A DNA stretch of 64,000 nt from Halieaceae bacterium MED-G27 (GCA_002456975.1 NTKA01000003.1:1-64000), one strand, 5' to 3'. Positions 32,907 to 43,668 are shown, counted from the first letter of the stretch. A program made the numbers and translations. The notes: generated by a model from the letters alone, not told the origin.

Positions 32907-34019
32907 CTACGCCTGTGACTCGCTCTGCACCAGTCGCTGGAATGTTGATCGGAGTGGCTCGATCAGCACACTTTCGCGCCAACCGGTCACACAGCTTGGA
33001 GTGTCTGCCCGCGCGCCCAACCAAACCTGTATCAGCTGCTCTAATTCAGCCTTAGACATCAAAACCTCGGGGGCGATATTGAGGCTCTTTGCCGTTGTCT
33101 GAACCTGCTCGAGCAAAGGCGGCACTAACGCCCGCTGATCTCCCAGTATGGGTGGCTGAAAATGTGGCTGCCCGGGAAGCTTATCCAACGAAGTTTCTAC
33201 AATACCTAGAATCGTTTTTCCGCGGCGTCGCAGTACTGCATCATGCAATCCTTCTATTTTTGCCAACGCTCCCAAATAAGCAGGTTTTGCCTTGGCAATC
33301 GCCGAAATTACTTTATCTGGCAGGATCCAACTGCGGGGCTTATCAAGGCGTTGCGCCTCGCTTTCTCGCCAGCTCACAAGATCAACAATTACCTGTTGCT
33401 CGATCGCTGACAGCTTCCAGGCTGATTTGAACTTACTGAGCGGACCACGGCCACCGGGCTTGATCTTAGCCGTGTCCTCAAGCACCCAATCACGCCGCTC
33501 TAACGCATCACAGGCAGCCACTATTTCCTCGCCGATGCCCCGAAGATGAGTGACATCCTGCATCGCATAACTCAGCTGCGTGTCAGTGAGTGGACGTTGC
33601 AGCCAGTTCGATTGCGTCTCGTCTTTATCGAGCTGAAGACCCCGATAAAGCTCGACTATGGCGCGGTAACCTACACCGAACCCCTGCCCTAAAAAGGCCA
33701 GGGCTCGTTGAGTGTCAAAAAGCGGTGCCGGCAACACACCCAGCCAGTAGTCAAAGACTTCGAGATCTTCACTCGGGCTGTGAATTAACTTCATGACACC
33801 AGGTGACGTCATTAGGTCTGTCACCGGGCCAGGGTCGTCGATGGTGAGCGGATCGATGAGGAAGGCGATTTCATCCCAACAAACCTGAAGTAATGCTGGC
33901 TGCGGATAAAACGTATCACGACGCCGAAACTCGGTATCCATCGCCACTAAATCCTGATTGCGATGCGCCTCGATACACTCAGCCAAAGACTGATCATCAG
34001 TAATCAACTCGAATCGCAT
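32907..34019 (-). CDS. rnd: Ribonuclease D
   Basis: VAMDTEFRRRDTFYPQPALLQV (DEDD exonuclease), SYAMQDVTHL, HRDC-like C-term. Confidence 0.93.
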   Translation of the reverse strand: MRFELITDDQSLAECIEAHRNQDLVAMDTEFRRRDTFYPQPALLQVCWDEIAFLIDPLTIDDPGPVTDLMTSPGVMKLIHSPSEDLEVFDYWLGVLPAPLFDTQRALAFLGQGFGVGYRAIVELYRGLQLDKDETQSNWLQRPLTDTQLSYAMQDVTHLRGIGEEIVAACDALERRDWVLEDTAKIKPGGRGPLSKFKSAWKLSAIEQQVIVDLVSWRESEAQRLDKPRSWILPDKVISAIAKAKPAYLGALAKIEGLHDAVLRRRGKTILGIVETSLDKLPGQPHFQPPILGDQRALVPPLLEQVQTTAKSLNIAPEVLMSKAELEQLIQVWLGARADTPSCVTGWRESVLIEPLRSTFQRLVQSESQA

Positions 34020-34621
34020 CAGTCACTCAGTGTGCGGCGACCACCTAAAGCGTGCGCCAGTGTCGATGTGTCGATGTATTCGAGCTCTCCGCCCAAAGGA
34101 ACACCATGCGCAATACGCGATACTTTGATGCCCTCTCGTCGCGCTAGCTGTGCGATGTAGTGCCCTGTCGCTTCACCTTCCATTGTGGGATTAGTCGCTA
34201 GAATCACTTCTTCAATGGGCTCCTCTGACAACAGGGTAGACAGCCTATCCAAGCCGAGCTGCTCGGGGCCCACCCCATCGAGCGGCGATAAATGCCCCAT
34301 TAGTACGTAATAAAGCCCTCGATAGCTCGCGGTTTGCTCGATGGCCAGTACGTCTGCGGGCGCTTCTACAACACAAAGCAGACTTTCGTCTCGCTTGGGA
34401 TCGCCACACACTTCGCAAATGCGGAGTTCGGTAAAGTTTCGACAACGGTTACAACGCTGCACTTTCTCGAGTGCCACTGACAGCGCTGACGCCAACGAGG
34501 AAGCCGTTTCTCGATCGCGCTCGAGCAGGTGGAGCGTCATTCTTTGCGCTGATTTTGGACCAATGCCCGGCAACTGCCGAAGCGCATCAACCAGCGTCTG
34601 AATCGATGGGCTGAGTTTCAT
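34019..34621 (-). CDS. recR: Recombination mediator RecR
   Basis: [20 protein letters not shown]; Cys4 zinc finger [16 protein letters not shown]; Toprim [12 protein letters not shown]. Confidence 0.96.
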   Translation of the reverse strand: MKLSPSIQTLVDALRQLPGIGPKSAQRMTLHLLERDRETASSLASALSVALEKVQRCNRCRNFTELRICEVCGDPKRDESLLCVVEAPADVLAIEQTASYRGLYYVLMGHLSPLDGVGPEQLGLDRLSTLLSEEPIEEVILATNPTMEGEATGHYIAQLARREGIKVSRIAHGVPLGGELEYIDTSTLAHALGGRRTLSD

Positions 34622-34625
34622 TCCC

Positions 34626-36569
34626 TTAAATGTCCACTAGTGGGGGTCGAACCGACCCTGGCACTACCTGTGCGTCAAATTCGGTAAGTAAGTTCGCCAG
34701 CGCCTCATCCCTGTCCAGCGCCTGCTCCGCCGCCTCAACTCGGGCACGGTCTTTGAGCTCACGCTGCCTGAAGGGAGTAAGCTCACCGGTGGGACCCATC
34801 GCTACAGCTACCGTTACAGGGCTCGCAACCGCGTCGCTAATTGCCGCAGCGAGGCTTGAGTCATGTCTATCGTTGTACAAGGTAGCATTCTGCTCGGCGA
34901 TCTTGAAATGTAATGTACGTCCACTCACGCGATCGAGCTCAAAATGCGAAACAACGTTGTGAATGACACCTTTTAACTGTAGGTCTTCAAAAAAATCACA
35001 CCAAGAGGCGGTCGTCGGCAAGTCATCAGCCGCCGTATTCAAGTCTATCGACTCTAGATTGAGGGTTTCTTTAGCGCCGTCCGGTACGCCAGCGGAAATG
35101 TCAGCTGTATCTACAGCCGGTGCAGCCGGCTCGCCAGAGAGCGCATTGATACTATCAACCGACGTCGTACTGGTCTCAGAGGTAACGGGCGCGGCTATAG
35201 GCGGCTGCAACGACTGAGGTTGCGTCACCGGTGTCGGTGGTGTCTCGGCTATCTCTCTATCGACAGAGAGACTCGACTCAGGGGGAGCGTCGGCAACCCT
35301 CGCACTCCCCGCACTCCCTACAGCTTGGGCTCGCATAGCCCCGGTTGGATCGGCACCATCCGATAATACGGTCGAGCTTTTTTGGGTGGTCTCCGAGCTG
35401 GTTGTATCGGATACCACCGGCAGCACCGGTGGATCAGACTTTTTTGGCGTCGCTGCTCCCGCTTGTTCGGCATCCTGTATAACAAGGCCTGGGCGGAAAG
35501 CGATCATTCTGAGAATGGCCATATCCAAACCCGCTCTTGGATCAGACGCCAGACTTAGATCACGTTTCCCTGCGCGCGCCATTTGATACCAAAGCTGGGA
35601 TTCATCGAGCGTCATCGACGCCGCAATCGCGACAATCCGATCGCGCTCTGCAATCGTTGCCTCAAGAGAATCGGGCACCATCTGTGCGATAGTCACGTGA
35701 TGCAACACCGAGGCGAACTCATCGAGCGTACCGCGATAGTCCGGTGAATGAGTAGCAATGTCGTTAATGGCCGCGAGTGCTGCGCTGGGATCGCCACCAA
35801 TCACGGTTTCGAGTAGGTCGAGTACCTTCGTCTTTGAAACAGTTCCCAGCATTTGCCGCACGTTATCAACGGTGAGTGAGCCTCCGCCATGGGAGATAGC
35901 TTGGTCGGTGAGGCTCAAGGCATCTCGCATCGAACCCTCGGCAGCCCGCGCCAACATACCGAGTGCATCAGCGTCGTGCGTTATGCCCTCTTCACTCAAC
36001 ACATGCCCCAGATGATCGACAATCTGATCGGGCAACATGTTTTTTAGATTGAACTGCAAGCAGCGAGATAAAACAGTCGCTGGCAACTTCTGCGGATGGG
36101 TTGTCGCTAGCAGAAACTTTACATGCGCGGGTGGCTCCTCGAGCGTCTTTAACAATGCATTAAAGCTGTGGTTAGAGAGCATGTGCACTTCGTCGATCAA
36201 ATAGATTTTAAAGCGCGAATGCGAGGGCGCGTATTGCACGTTATCGAGCAGATCGCGCGTATCCTCGACCTTTGTCCGCGACGCAGCGTCGACCTCAAGC
36301 ACATCGACTGAGCGCCCCTCGGCGATCTCCATGCAGCTACTGCACTGTTCACAAGGTGATGATGTTGTCCCGGTCTCGCAATTCAGACTTTTCGCAAGCA
36401 GTCGCGCTACCGTGGTTTTGCCAACTCCCCGAGTACCGGTAAATAAGTAGGCGTGGTGTAAACGATCTGACTCAAGGGCTGTGGTGAGCGCTTTTACCAC
36501 GTGCTCCTGTCCGACCATCTGGTCGAAAGCGGAAGGACGCCATTTACGCGCGAGAACCTGATACCCCAT
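34626..36569 (-). CDS. dnaX: DNA polymerase III subunits tau (full length) and gamma (by -1 frameshift)
   Basis: [32 protein letters not shown]; Walker [14 protein letters not shown]; zinc-binding C residues; Pro/Ser/Thr-rich linker. Confidence 0.96.
   Translation of the reverse strand: MGYQVLARKWRPSAFDQMVGQEHVVKALTTALESDRLHHAYLFTGTRGVGKTTVARLLAKSLNCETGTTSSPCEQCSSCMEIAEGRSVDVLEVDAASRTKVEDTRDLLDNVQYAPSHSRFKIYLIDEVHMLSNHSFNALLKTLEEPPAHVKFLLATTHPQKLPATVLSRCLQFNLKNMLPDQIVDHLGHVLSEEGITHDADALGMLARAAEGSMRDALSLTDQAISHGGGSLTVDNVRQMLGTVSKTKVLDLLETVIGGDPSAALAAINDIATHSPDYRGTLDEFASVLHHVTIAQMVPDSLEATIAERDRIVAIAASMTLDESQLWYQMARAGKRDLSLASDPRAGLDMAILRMIAFRPGLVIQDAEQAGAATPKKSDPPVLPVVSDTTSSETTQKSSTVLSDGADPTGAMRAQAVGSAGSARVADAPPESSLSVDREIAETPPTPVTQPQSLQPPIAAPVTSETSTTSVDSINALSGEPAAPAVDTADISAGVPDGAKETLNLESIDLNTAADDLPTTASWCDFFEDLQLKGVIHNVVSHFELDRVSGRTLHFKIAEQNATLYNDRHDSSLAAAISDAVASPVTVAVAMGPTGELTPFRQRELKDRARVEAAEQALDRDEALANLLTEFDAQVVPGSVRPPLVDI
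35414..35460 (-). promoter_or_regulatory. Programmed -1 ribosomal frameshift signal in dnaX
   Basis: On the minus strand: GGGAG (35460-35456), 10 nt, zero-frame A AAA AAG (35445-35439), 6-nt spacer, then hairpin CCACCGG-TGCTG-CCGGTGG (35432-35414). The -1 frame reads GTC TGA immediately after slippage. Confidence 0.88.
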
Positions 36570-36587
36570 ACCGTACACCGCAAATTA

Positions 36588-36702
36588 GTGGAGGCGACTC
36601 GAACAGCCTCACCCCGGCACCCGAGTCGATAACTACCGTTGCTCCCTTCCGGGCCTGGCGGGGTTCACTATCTATCGCTGCGAGGGGACCGTCCGAGCCA
36701 CC
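36588..36702 (-). ncRNA. ffs: 4.5S signal recognition particle RNA
   Basis: Minus-strand GTGAACCCCGCCAGGCCCGGAAGGGAGCAACGGTAG is the conserved SRP RNA apical domain, with complementary termini GGTGGCTCGG.../...GAGTCGCCTCCAC. Ends approximate. Confidence 0.93.
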
Positions 36703-36817
36703 ATAAGCCCCCGTTCAGCACGGAGACGCAGAGTGTCTCTAAAAGCCTGCGGTTTCGCAAGCAAGGATCCACGAAATCTAGGCTTGTCCCGATTTTAACC
36801 AGGTTATGCTCAGCGCT

Positions 36818-36859
36818 GATGTTATAAGCCTTAACATCATATGTTATCGTTATTAACAT
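36818..36859. promoter_or_regulatory. Two tandem operator-like dyads upstream of the RND operon
   Basis: GATGTTA-N7-TAACATC (36818-36838) and ATGTTA-N7-TAACAT (36841-36859), centres 22 bp apart. Confidence 0.7.
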
Positions 36860-36882
36860 CACGCCAGAGTAGCGTTTACCCC

Positions 36883-38007
36883 ATGTCCAAACCCAAGCTG
36901 TTGAACACCGCTGTCAGCCTTTTAATTGCCGCCGGAATTGTTGTTATCGGATCCGCCGCGATTAGAGCAAATGTAGCTCCCACAATCTCTACTGACGCGG
37001 TTCCACTCCCGGTAACTGTCCAGCAATATCAGTTATTAGATGGCTACACCGTCCCAACTCGTTTCTTTGGCGTCGTCCAAGCATCAACAGACACGCTTCT
37101 GGGTTTCGAGGTAGCAGGATTGATGGCAGAGCTAAACGCTGCTGAAGGCGACTATTTGCAGAAAGGCCAGCTAGTAGGTCGTCTTGACACCCGGCAGCAA
37201 GAAGCGGCTTTGGCAGTAGCAAAGGCGAGTCAACGAGAGGCCGAGGCTCAGCTCGAGCTAGCACTCTTAACAGCCGAGCGAACGCAAACCCTACTCGACC
37301 AAGAATTAGCTTCGAAGCAAGCACTCGACAATGCCCTACTCAGCGCTGAGGCTTTATCTGCGCGAGTCGCCACCATGCGAGCATCGGTCGAAAATGCCCA
37401 GCTTGTTATTGACAAGAGCCAGCTAAGGGTTCCGTTCGACGCAGTGGTTGTTAGCACTCTCGCTGAGTCCGGTACTGTCGTCGGTCCTGCCGTCCCAGTG
37501 CTTAGGATGATTTCCATCGGCGATCGCGAGGTGCATGTCGGCGTGTCTCCAAAGATGGCCAACCGGCTAACCCTCAATCAATTCCAGACAATTCGTATCG
37601 ATGATCAGCTGGTCAGCGCTCGGCTCCGATCGATTAACGACGATATCGACCCTCGAACTATGACAGTAAAGGCAGTATTCACACTGCCCGACGACACCGC
37701 CTTTCGGGTAGGCGCTGTTGCGACACTCGAGCTGAGCAGTTATGTCTCGGAGACCGGTGGCTGGATACCGCTAGAGTCCTTGATGGAAGGTGAAAAGGGA
37801 CTTTGGTCGATACTGACCGTAGACTTATCGACAGTTCCTTCCGCCACCCGCAGGGAAAGCGTAGAAATCGTTTATACCGAAAACGATCGAGCCTATGTTC
37901 GAGGCACACTCGCAAACAATGATTGGGTCGTTGCAACCGGGCTACAACGGGTAAGTCCCGGAACGACCGTCATGCCTACTCTCGACGCACCTGAAGTGGC
38001 TTATTGA
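36883..38007 (+). CDS. RND efflux periplasmic adaptor (membrane fusion) subunit
   Basis: MSKPKLLNTAVSLLIAAGIVVIGSAA...; lipoyl/hairpin region GFEVAGLMAELNAAEGDYLQKGQLVGRLDTRQQEAALAVAKA. Confidence 0.92.
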   Translation: MSKPKLLNTAVSLLIAAGIVVIGSAAIRANVAPTISTDAVPLPVTVQQYQLLDGYTVPTRFFGVVQASTDTLLGFEVAGLMAELNAAEGDYLQKGQLVGRLDTRQQEAALAVAKASQREAEAQLELALLTAERTQTLLDQELASKQALDNALLSAEALSARVATMRASVENAQLVIDKSQLRVPFDAVVVSTLAESGTVVGPAVPVLRMISIGDREVHVGVSPKMANRLTLNQFQTIRIDDQLVSARLRSINDDIDPRTMTVKAVFTLPDDTAFRVGAVATLELSSYVSETGGWIPLESLMEGEKGLWSILTVDLSTVPSATRRESVEIVYTENDRAYVRGTLANNDWVVATGLQRVSPGTTVMPTLDAPEVAY

Positions 38008-38016
38008 GTTGCCTGC

Positions 38017-41000
38017 ATGATCGCTACGAAACTATTCGAAAACGGGCGTTATCTGACGCTACTCGTGCTGTCGGTAATCGCTGTCGGCTTGACGTCATTC
38101 AATGGAATGGCGCGGCAGGAAGACCCCTCAATCACACCGTTCGTGGCAGCCGTCACCACCTATTTTCCCGGTGCCAGCCCTGCACGAATGGAAACGCTGA
38201 TCAGCAAACCTCTCGAAGATGCAATCAGGGAGCAAGCCGAGGTCAGCGAGGTTACGTCTACTTCAACCAATGGTGTGTCAAACATCCTCATTGAGGTCGA
38301 CTACACCCTGACACGGCCGCAAATTAAACGGGTATGGTCGGAGCTTCGAAACAAAATTGACAAGATCACTCCGTTTCTTCCTGAGGGCGCTACGCAACCA
38401 GACTTCGATGACGACCTGTTCACCGAATTCGTAAAGATCGTCGCGATATCCGCCTCTGGTGAGAACGACCTCTCCCCATCCGTTTTGCGCAGGGAAGCCG
38501 TCAAATTTGCCGATGCCGCGAAGAAGGTGCCGCAAACGCGCAGGATTAAATTATTCGGGGTTCCCGATGAGGAAATTCGAGTTGAAGCCGACAGCGACAC
38601 GTTGAATGCTCTGGGCCTCAGCGTCACTGACGTCGCAGCCACCATCGCCAGGGCTGACTCGCGCCAACCAGCGGGTCGGCTGAGCGACCCAGAAGCCTCT
38701 CTCACCATCGATATCGAGGGTGAATTCACGTCGCTTCAGGCTGTTCGCGATACCGTGCTTCTCAATCGCCAACGTGAAACATCGAGTTTGACGATTGCCG
38801 ACATAGCGACGGTCAGTCGAGCCGAATCCGACCCACCCGATCGAGTCGCCCTGTCCAATGGCAAACGCTCAGTCTTGCTCGGTGTGGAAATGAAACGTGG
38901 CAATCAGGTCGATCAATACAGCGCCGCTTTCGATGAGTTCCTAGCCGGTTATCGAGACATTGCGCCCCACGGACTGCAGATCGATGTCGCCTACGATCAA
39001 AGTACTTATACCGAGGCCCGCTTACTGGGCGTGGCGACCAATATCTTGGCCGGTATCGCAATCGTTATCAGCGTTTTATTTATCACCCTAGGTTGGCGGG
39101 CGGCCTTGGTTGTCGCGGTCAGCTTACCCATGTGCACGCTATTGTCGATGTTGGTTCTCAACTACCTCGATGTCGCGTTGCACCAGCTGTCACTAACGGG
39201 TCTCGTGGTCGCCATCGGCCTGTTGGTTGACGGCTCGATCGTCATGACCGATGAAATACGAAAACATCTGCTCGAGGGCGATGATGCCATCACGGCGATG
39301 GAAAAAGGGATCGGCCGGATGACTGTGCCACTGGTGAGCGCCACCGCAACCACCGTACTCGCCTTTACGCCCATGGCGATCCTACAAGGCCCTTCGGGTG
39401 ACTTCCTCGGAAGCTTGGCGACGTGCGTCATTGTGATGTTGATATCTTCGCTACTGCTAGCGCTCACCCTGACGCCTGCTCTTGCTGGACGAATCCTCCC
39501 CTCTGCTATCGAGGAAGGTCCGCGTTGGTATCGCACTGGGATTACGATGCCGCGCCTAAGCAATGCCTTCGCGAGGAGCATTGACTGGTCGCTTGCAAAT
39601 CCATTGGCTTCGATCCTGCTTGCGGGCTCTATCCCGCTTCTTGGCTTTATCAGTTCATCAACCCTGACACAGCAATTCTTCCCGGGCACCGATCGCGATC
39701 AGCTCTACCTTCGGGTTGAGATGCCGCAAAGCGTGGGCATCGAATCCACTTTGGCGGTATCGCGTGCAATCGATCAAAAACTCAGAGCAGAATCCTTGAT
39801 CAGACGAGTTGATTGGACCGTTGGTGAGAGCCCACCCGCCTTCTACTACAACCTCCGGTCGAACCGGCAGAACATCCCCGGTTGGGCCGAGGCTATGGTC
39901 CTGACCACCGATGAAAACAAAACCGATGCACTCATTAGGCGCCTACAGCGTGAGCTCGATCGAGACTTCCCACAGGCTCAAATATTGGTACTGGGGATTG
40001 ACCAGGGACCACCTGTCTATGCACCTGTCGAGGTCGTGATTTATGGGCCCGATACCGACACATTAAAGCAATTGGGCGACGCATTTCGTCAGCGACTGCA
40101 GAGCCTGCCCGATATCACGCACACCAAGGTATCAATCAGCCCCGCCGCACCCAAAATAGAATTTATCCCTGATACGGCGAAGCTGAGATTAGTTGGACTC
40201 CAAGAGACTGACATTGCACTCTTCATCAACCAATCGCTCAGAGGCGTCTATGGCGGCGCTGTTCTGGAAGACACTGAGCAGATCCCTGTCAGAACCAAGC
40301 TCGCGAGGAGTGAAACCGAAACAACGACGGATCTGCGGAATCTTCTGATACCCATCAGAGGCGTATCGGGACAAAACACAACAACCATACCGCTGTCAGC
40401 GCTGGGCGAGTTCTCTATCACCCCCGATGATTCCCCCATCGGCCGTAAAAATGGTGAGCGAATCAATCAGGTTCAGGCATTTTTGACGCGCGGTGTACTT
40501 CCTCAGGAGGCACTCGAGCTACTTCAGGCAAGCCTAAAGGAAGACCCAATCGAACTCCCCGAGGGCTATCGATATACATTTGGGGGCGATACCGAGGACA
40601 GAGGCGACGTCATTAACGATCTCATTGGGCCGCTAGGCCTGGTCAACGCCTTACTGCTGGCGACGATCATGCTCACCTTTAACTCTTGGCGTTTGACGGC
40701 CCTATCCTACAGTGTGGTCTTCGGCGCATTCGGTTTGAGCTTTCTGGCATTAGCCATATTCCGATATCCCCTGGGGATTCTGGCGTTGATCGGGGTAATC
40801 GGATCGATCGGGGTATCGATCAATGCCGCCATCATCATTATTACCTCGTTTCAGCAATCAAAAGCCGCATCAGCGGGCGACAAGGTCGCGATGCGAGATC
40901 AGGTTTTGGGCTCGAGTCGGCATATCGTTTCAACCACGCTCACCACCTTTGGAGGGTTCCTGCCGCTTATACTCGAGGGGAGTCAATTTTGGCCACCCTT

Positions 41001-41163
41001 TGCGATGGCGATTGCCGGTGGGGTGCTCTTGTCGACGATCGTTTCGTTTTATTTCGTGCCCGCGGCCTATGTCCTTCTGGGCTCTCCAGCAGACAACCGA
41101 ATCGAGCGAGCAGAGCAAAAGGCGCAACAACGAAAAGCCCGAAAAGAGGCAGCGCTAGCATGA
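38017..41163 (+). CDS. RND efflux transporter permease
   Basis: 1048 aa; TYFPGASPARMETLISKPLEDAI; VAIGLLVDGSIVMTDEI; duplicated RND architecture. Confidence 0.95.
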   Translation: MIATKLFENGRYLTLLVLSVIAVGLTSFNGMARQEDPSITPFVAAVTTYFPGASPARMETLISKPLEDAIREQAEVSEVTSTSTNGVSNILIEVDYTLTRPQIKRVWSELRNKIDKITPFLPEGATQPDFDDDLFTEFVKIVAISASGENDLSPSVLRREAVKFADAAKKVPQTRRIKLFGVPDEEIRVEADSDTLNALGLSVTDVAATIARADSRQPAGRLSDPEASLTIDIEGEFTSLQAVRDTVLLNRQRETSSLTIADIATVSRAESDPPDRVALSNGKRSVLLGVEMKRGNQVDQYSAAFDEFLAGYRDIAPHGLQIDVAYDQSTYTEARLLGVATNILAGIAIVISVLFITLGWRAALVVAVSLPMCTLLSMLVLNYLDVALHQLSLTGLVVAIGLLVDGSIVMTDEIRKHLLEGDDAITAMEKGIGRMTVPLVSATATTVLAFTPMAILQGPSGDFLGSLATCVIVMLISSLLLALTLTPALAGRILPSAIEEGPRWYRTGITMPRLSNAFARSIDWSLANPLASILLAGSIPLLGFISSSTLTQQFFPGTDRDQLYLRVEMPQSVGIESTLAVSRAIDQKLRAESLIRRVDWTVGESPPAFYYNLRSNRQNIPGWAEAMVLTTDENKTDALIRRLQRELDRDFPQAQILVLGIDQGPPVYAPVEVVIYGPDTDTLKQLGDAFRQRLQSLPDITHTKVSISPAAPKIEFIPDTAKLRLVGLQETDIALFINQSLRGVYGGAVLEDTEQIPVRTKLARSETETTTDLRNLLIPIRGVSGQNTTTIPLSALGEFSITPDDSPIGRKNGERINQVQAFLTRGVLPQEALELLQASLKEDPIELPEGYRYTFGGDTEDRGDVINDLIGPLGLVNALLLATIMLTFNSWRLTALSYSVVFGAFGLSFLALAIFRYPLGILALIGVIGSIGVSINAAIIIITSFQQSKAASAGDKVAMRDQVLGSSRHIVSTTLTTFGGFLPLILEGSQFWPPFAMAIAGGVLLSTIVSFYFVPAAYVLLGSPADNRIERAEQKAQQRKARKEAALA

Positions 41164-41780
41164 ATGAGATCACCACGCCCTACCACCATGGTGATCTGCG
41201 CAATACCGCAATCATTGCTGCTGCAGAGCTAATCGATCAATCGGGCAACTATGAGATTTCGATTGCTAATGTTGCCAAGCGTGCTGGTGTGAGTAGCGCC
41301 GCGCTCTACCGACACTTCGAAGACAAAGAGGCGTTGCTGACAGCGGTAAGAGAACTCGCACTTATCGGGCTTATGCAGCGACTTGAGGCAATCGCTGCAC
41401 AGCATGAGCAAGGAACTCAGCTATTAATAGAAGAGCTTGGCATCTGCTATTTGCAGTTCGCCGAAGACAAGCGCTCGTTCTTTGGTCTCCTCTGGGAAGA
41501 CCGAGGCAATATGGAGCAACGCCGCCTAGAGGCCCAAGCTAAGCGCACGGGCTTTGAGGTGCTAATCAAAGCGGCTGAGAGCTATCTCTGTGCGCACAAG
41601 CCTGACAACGATGTTTCCCCGGTGCGGCTTGCCACCCAGCTGTGGTCTATCGCACATGGCATCGCGACGCTCGAGCACAATCGAATGCTCGATATCTTCG
41701 ATGAAACGATCAACGCCGAGCAGCTATTGCGCGATGGGACACAAGCATTTCTCAGGAACACCCTCGACTCATCGTCATAA
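41160..41780 (+). CDS. TetR-family transcriptional regulator
   Basis: MNEITTPYHHGDLRNTAIIAAAELIDQSGNYEISIANVAKRAGVSSAALYRHFEDKEALLTAV; start overlaps the RND stop (ATGA). Confidence 0.92.
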   Translation: MNEITTPYHHGDLRNTAIIAAAELIDQSGNYEISIANVAKRAGVSSAALYRHFEDKEALLTAVRELALIGLMQRLEAIAAQHEQGTQLLIEELGICYLQFAEDKRSFFGLLWEDRGNMEQRRLEAQAKRTGFEVLIKAAESYLCAHKPDNDVSPVRLATQLWSIAHGIATLEHNRMLDIFDETINAEQLLRDGTQAFLRNTLDSSS

Positions 41781-41831
41781 TTTTTATACAGTTTTCGGCG
41801 TTTATTTGTGAATTCTGTTACCAATCAATCT

Positions 41832-42167
41832 ATGAATGAAGTATCGATATTATCGTTGTCAACACCTCTTTGGTTCATCGGTTTGATCATTGCTTTGTGG
41901 TTAGGCTTTAGGCTCAGCCACTCGATGCACGAGGGTGCCGCGGATGCCAGAGCCCCCAATGTAGCTCGCTCCCTCGTCACGATTTACTGCCTATCAGTGG
42001 CTGGACTCTTGATAACAGAGGTCGCGTTATACACATCGATGCCCTCGACTACCGGCCTATTTGTGGGAGCGATTGTTACCGTTACCACCGTTATGCAGTT
42101 GCTACAGATTTGGACCGAAAAACCGATGCCGGGAAAGGACTGCCAAGGTCGAGATACCGTAGATTAG
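41832..42167 (+). CDS. Small hypothetical membrane protein
   Basis: About 111 aa with three predicted TM segments. Confidence 0.55.
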   Translation: MNEVSILSLSTPLWFIGLIIALWLGFRLSHSMHEGAADARAPNVARSLVTIYCLSVAGLLITEVALYTSMPSTTGLFVGAIVTVTTVMQLLQIWTEKPMPGKDCQGRDTVD

Positions 42168-42198
42168 CGACCAAGCTCTGTGCGACAATCGCGCGTCC

Positions 42199-42275
42199 GC
42201 GCCCATAGCACAACTGGATAGTGCACGTGCCTTCTAAGCATGAGGTTCCAGGTTCGAGTCCTGGTGGGCGCGCCA
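42199..42275 (+). tRNA. tRNA-Arg (anticodon UCU)
   Basis: Acceptor GCGCCCA/TGGGCGC, anticodon stem-loop CGTGC-CTTCTAA-GCATG, T-arm GGTTCGAGTCC, encoded CCA. Confidence 0.95.
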
Positions 42276-43134
42276 CCCAACAACTTACGCCCTTTATCGT
42301 TCATTGACGCTTGAGTTGCGTATTAGATGAACGGATGCGTTACTAGTAGACAGTAGCCAGTCTATTGTGACCTCTTGGGTGCTACCTCACTTGTATCGTC
42401 CAAGGCCACAAACCAACGAATTCGTCGGTCGAATATCCAGAATCTACTGCTTCTAGGAAGTTAAAATTCCCCATCGAAGTAGAGTCACATTGGGTGGTTC
42501 CGTTTGGATATCGCGTAAATTTATCTGCGTTACCTCCGTTTTTGTACTCAGTAACATCGACAGTCGTGCTTCCAGCAAAATACACGCGACTATCAGAGCC
42601 AAAGCGCGGCATTGAAAAATAGGTATACCCATTGCCCGCATTAGTACCCACTCCCATGTTGCTAACGGGCTCCCGAATGACTTGCGTACCGGAGCACAAG
42701 CTACCGAAGGGATACCAAATCTCAGTCGTTCCTCCCGGGGCTATCTCCCACCAATTGGGGAGCGAGATCGGAGCCGTTATACCAACTGAGACACCAGAAA
42801 AAAGACAAAGACCAGTCCCTTCAGTATATTGCGGGTAACCCGCACGAAAGTTTGGCAAATGAGCCGCCAGAGTTGCCTCGTCGTCCGCAACACAAGCTAA
42901 TGTCATACGGGATTGAATACCGGGATCGCCTTTTGGGCCCTGTGGCGCATCACTCCAACTCACTTCTCCGAACCCATCGGTGACCAGAATTTGGCCAGCT
43001 GAACCGTCAACATTTGGAAGCGTTATATCCCCACTAGTAAGCCGGCCTGCAGTAACAACCGATGTCACATTCACATCACCCAACTGAATCGTATTACTCG
43101 TAGATACGAGGGCATTTGCGCCAATCGCGGTGGC

Positions 43135-43593
43135 GTTACTGAGGTCCGGCTCTGAAACATCGGTGTTATGACCCAAGCCGGTGTTAAAACTGCCACTACT
43201 GTTAGTATCCATAGACTTGTTGCCGATGCCGGTATTCCCCTCGCCTGAGCGGGTTGAAAAAAGCGCATCAGCACCAACAGCCGTATGGTTAAGTCCCGAG
43301 CGATTCTCGGCCAAACTTTGGTAGCCAGCTGCCGTATTTCTGTTCCCTGTGTCTGCCGACTGCAATGCCTTAGCCCCTATAACAACATTCCCTGACCCAT
43401 CGATATTCTCTTGAAGCGAGAGATAACCCACACTGGTATTTGATCCACCGCCTATCGTACTCTCTAACGATCGATACCCCACGCCGACATTACCTACCCC
43501 TTCAGTATTCGCTGACAGCGAATTTTTGCCCACAGCAGTATTAGCCCTACCTGACGCATTCGACGAGAGGGCTTCATAACCGAATACCGTATT
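43135..43593 (-). repeat. Nine tandem 17-aa (51-nt) degenerate repeats, YadA-head-like
   Basis: NTVFGYEALSSNASGRA / NTAVGKNSLSANTEGVG / NVGVGYRSLESTIGGGS / NTSVGYLSLQENIDGSG / NVVIGAKALQSADTGNR / NTAAGYQSLAENRSGLN / HTAVGADALFSTRSGEG / NTGIGNKSMDTNSSGSF / NTGLGHNTDVSEPDLS. Confidence 0.88.
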
Positions 43594-43668
43594 AGCAAGA
43601 CCTGACTGGTTGGGATCCGCACCCTCACCCGCCACAGTATTATCATCAAACAAATTAATGCCGACACC

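Noticed and set aside
36668-36862. Minus 64-aa ORF
   Set aside because: Overlaps the 4.5S RNA and operator region; no protein-like features.
40686-41780. 364-aa + ORF
   Set aside because: Only the C-terminal 206 aa (from 41160) are the TetR protein; the upstream part is out-of-frame RND sequence.
42091-42276. Minus ORF MARPPGLEPGTSCLEGTCTIQLCYGRGR...
   Set aside because: Antisense translation of tRNA-Arg; a well-known spurious ORF type.
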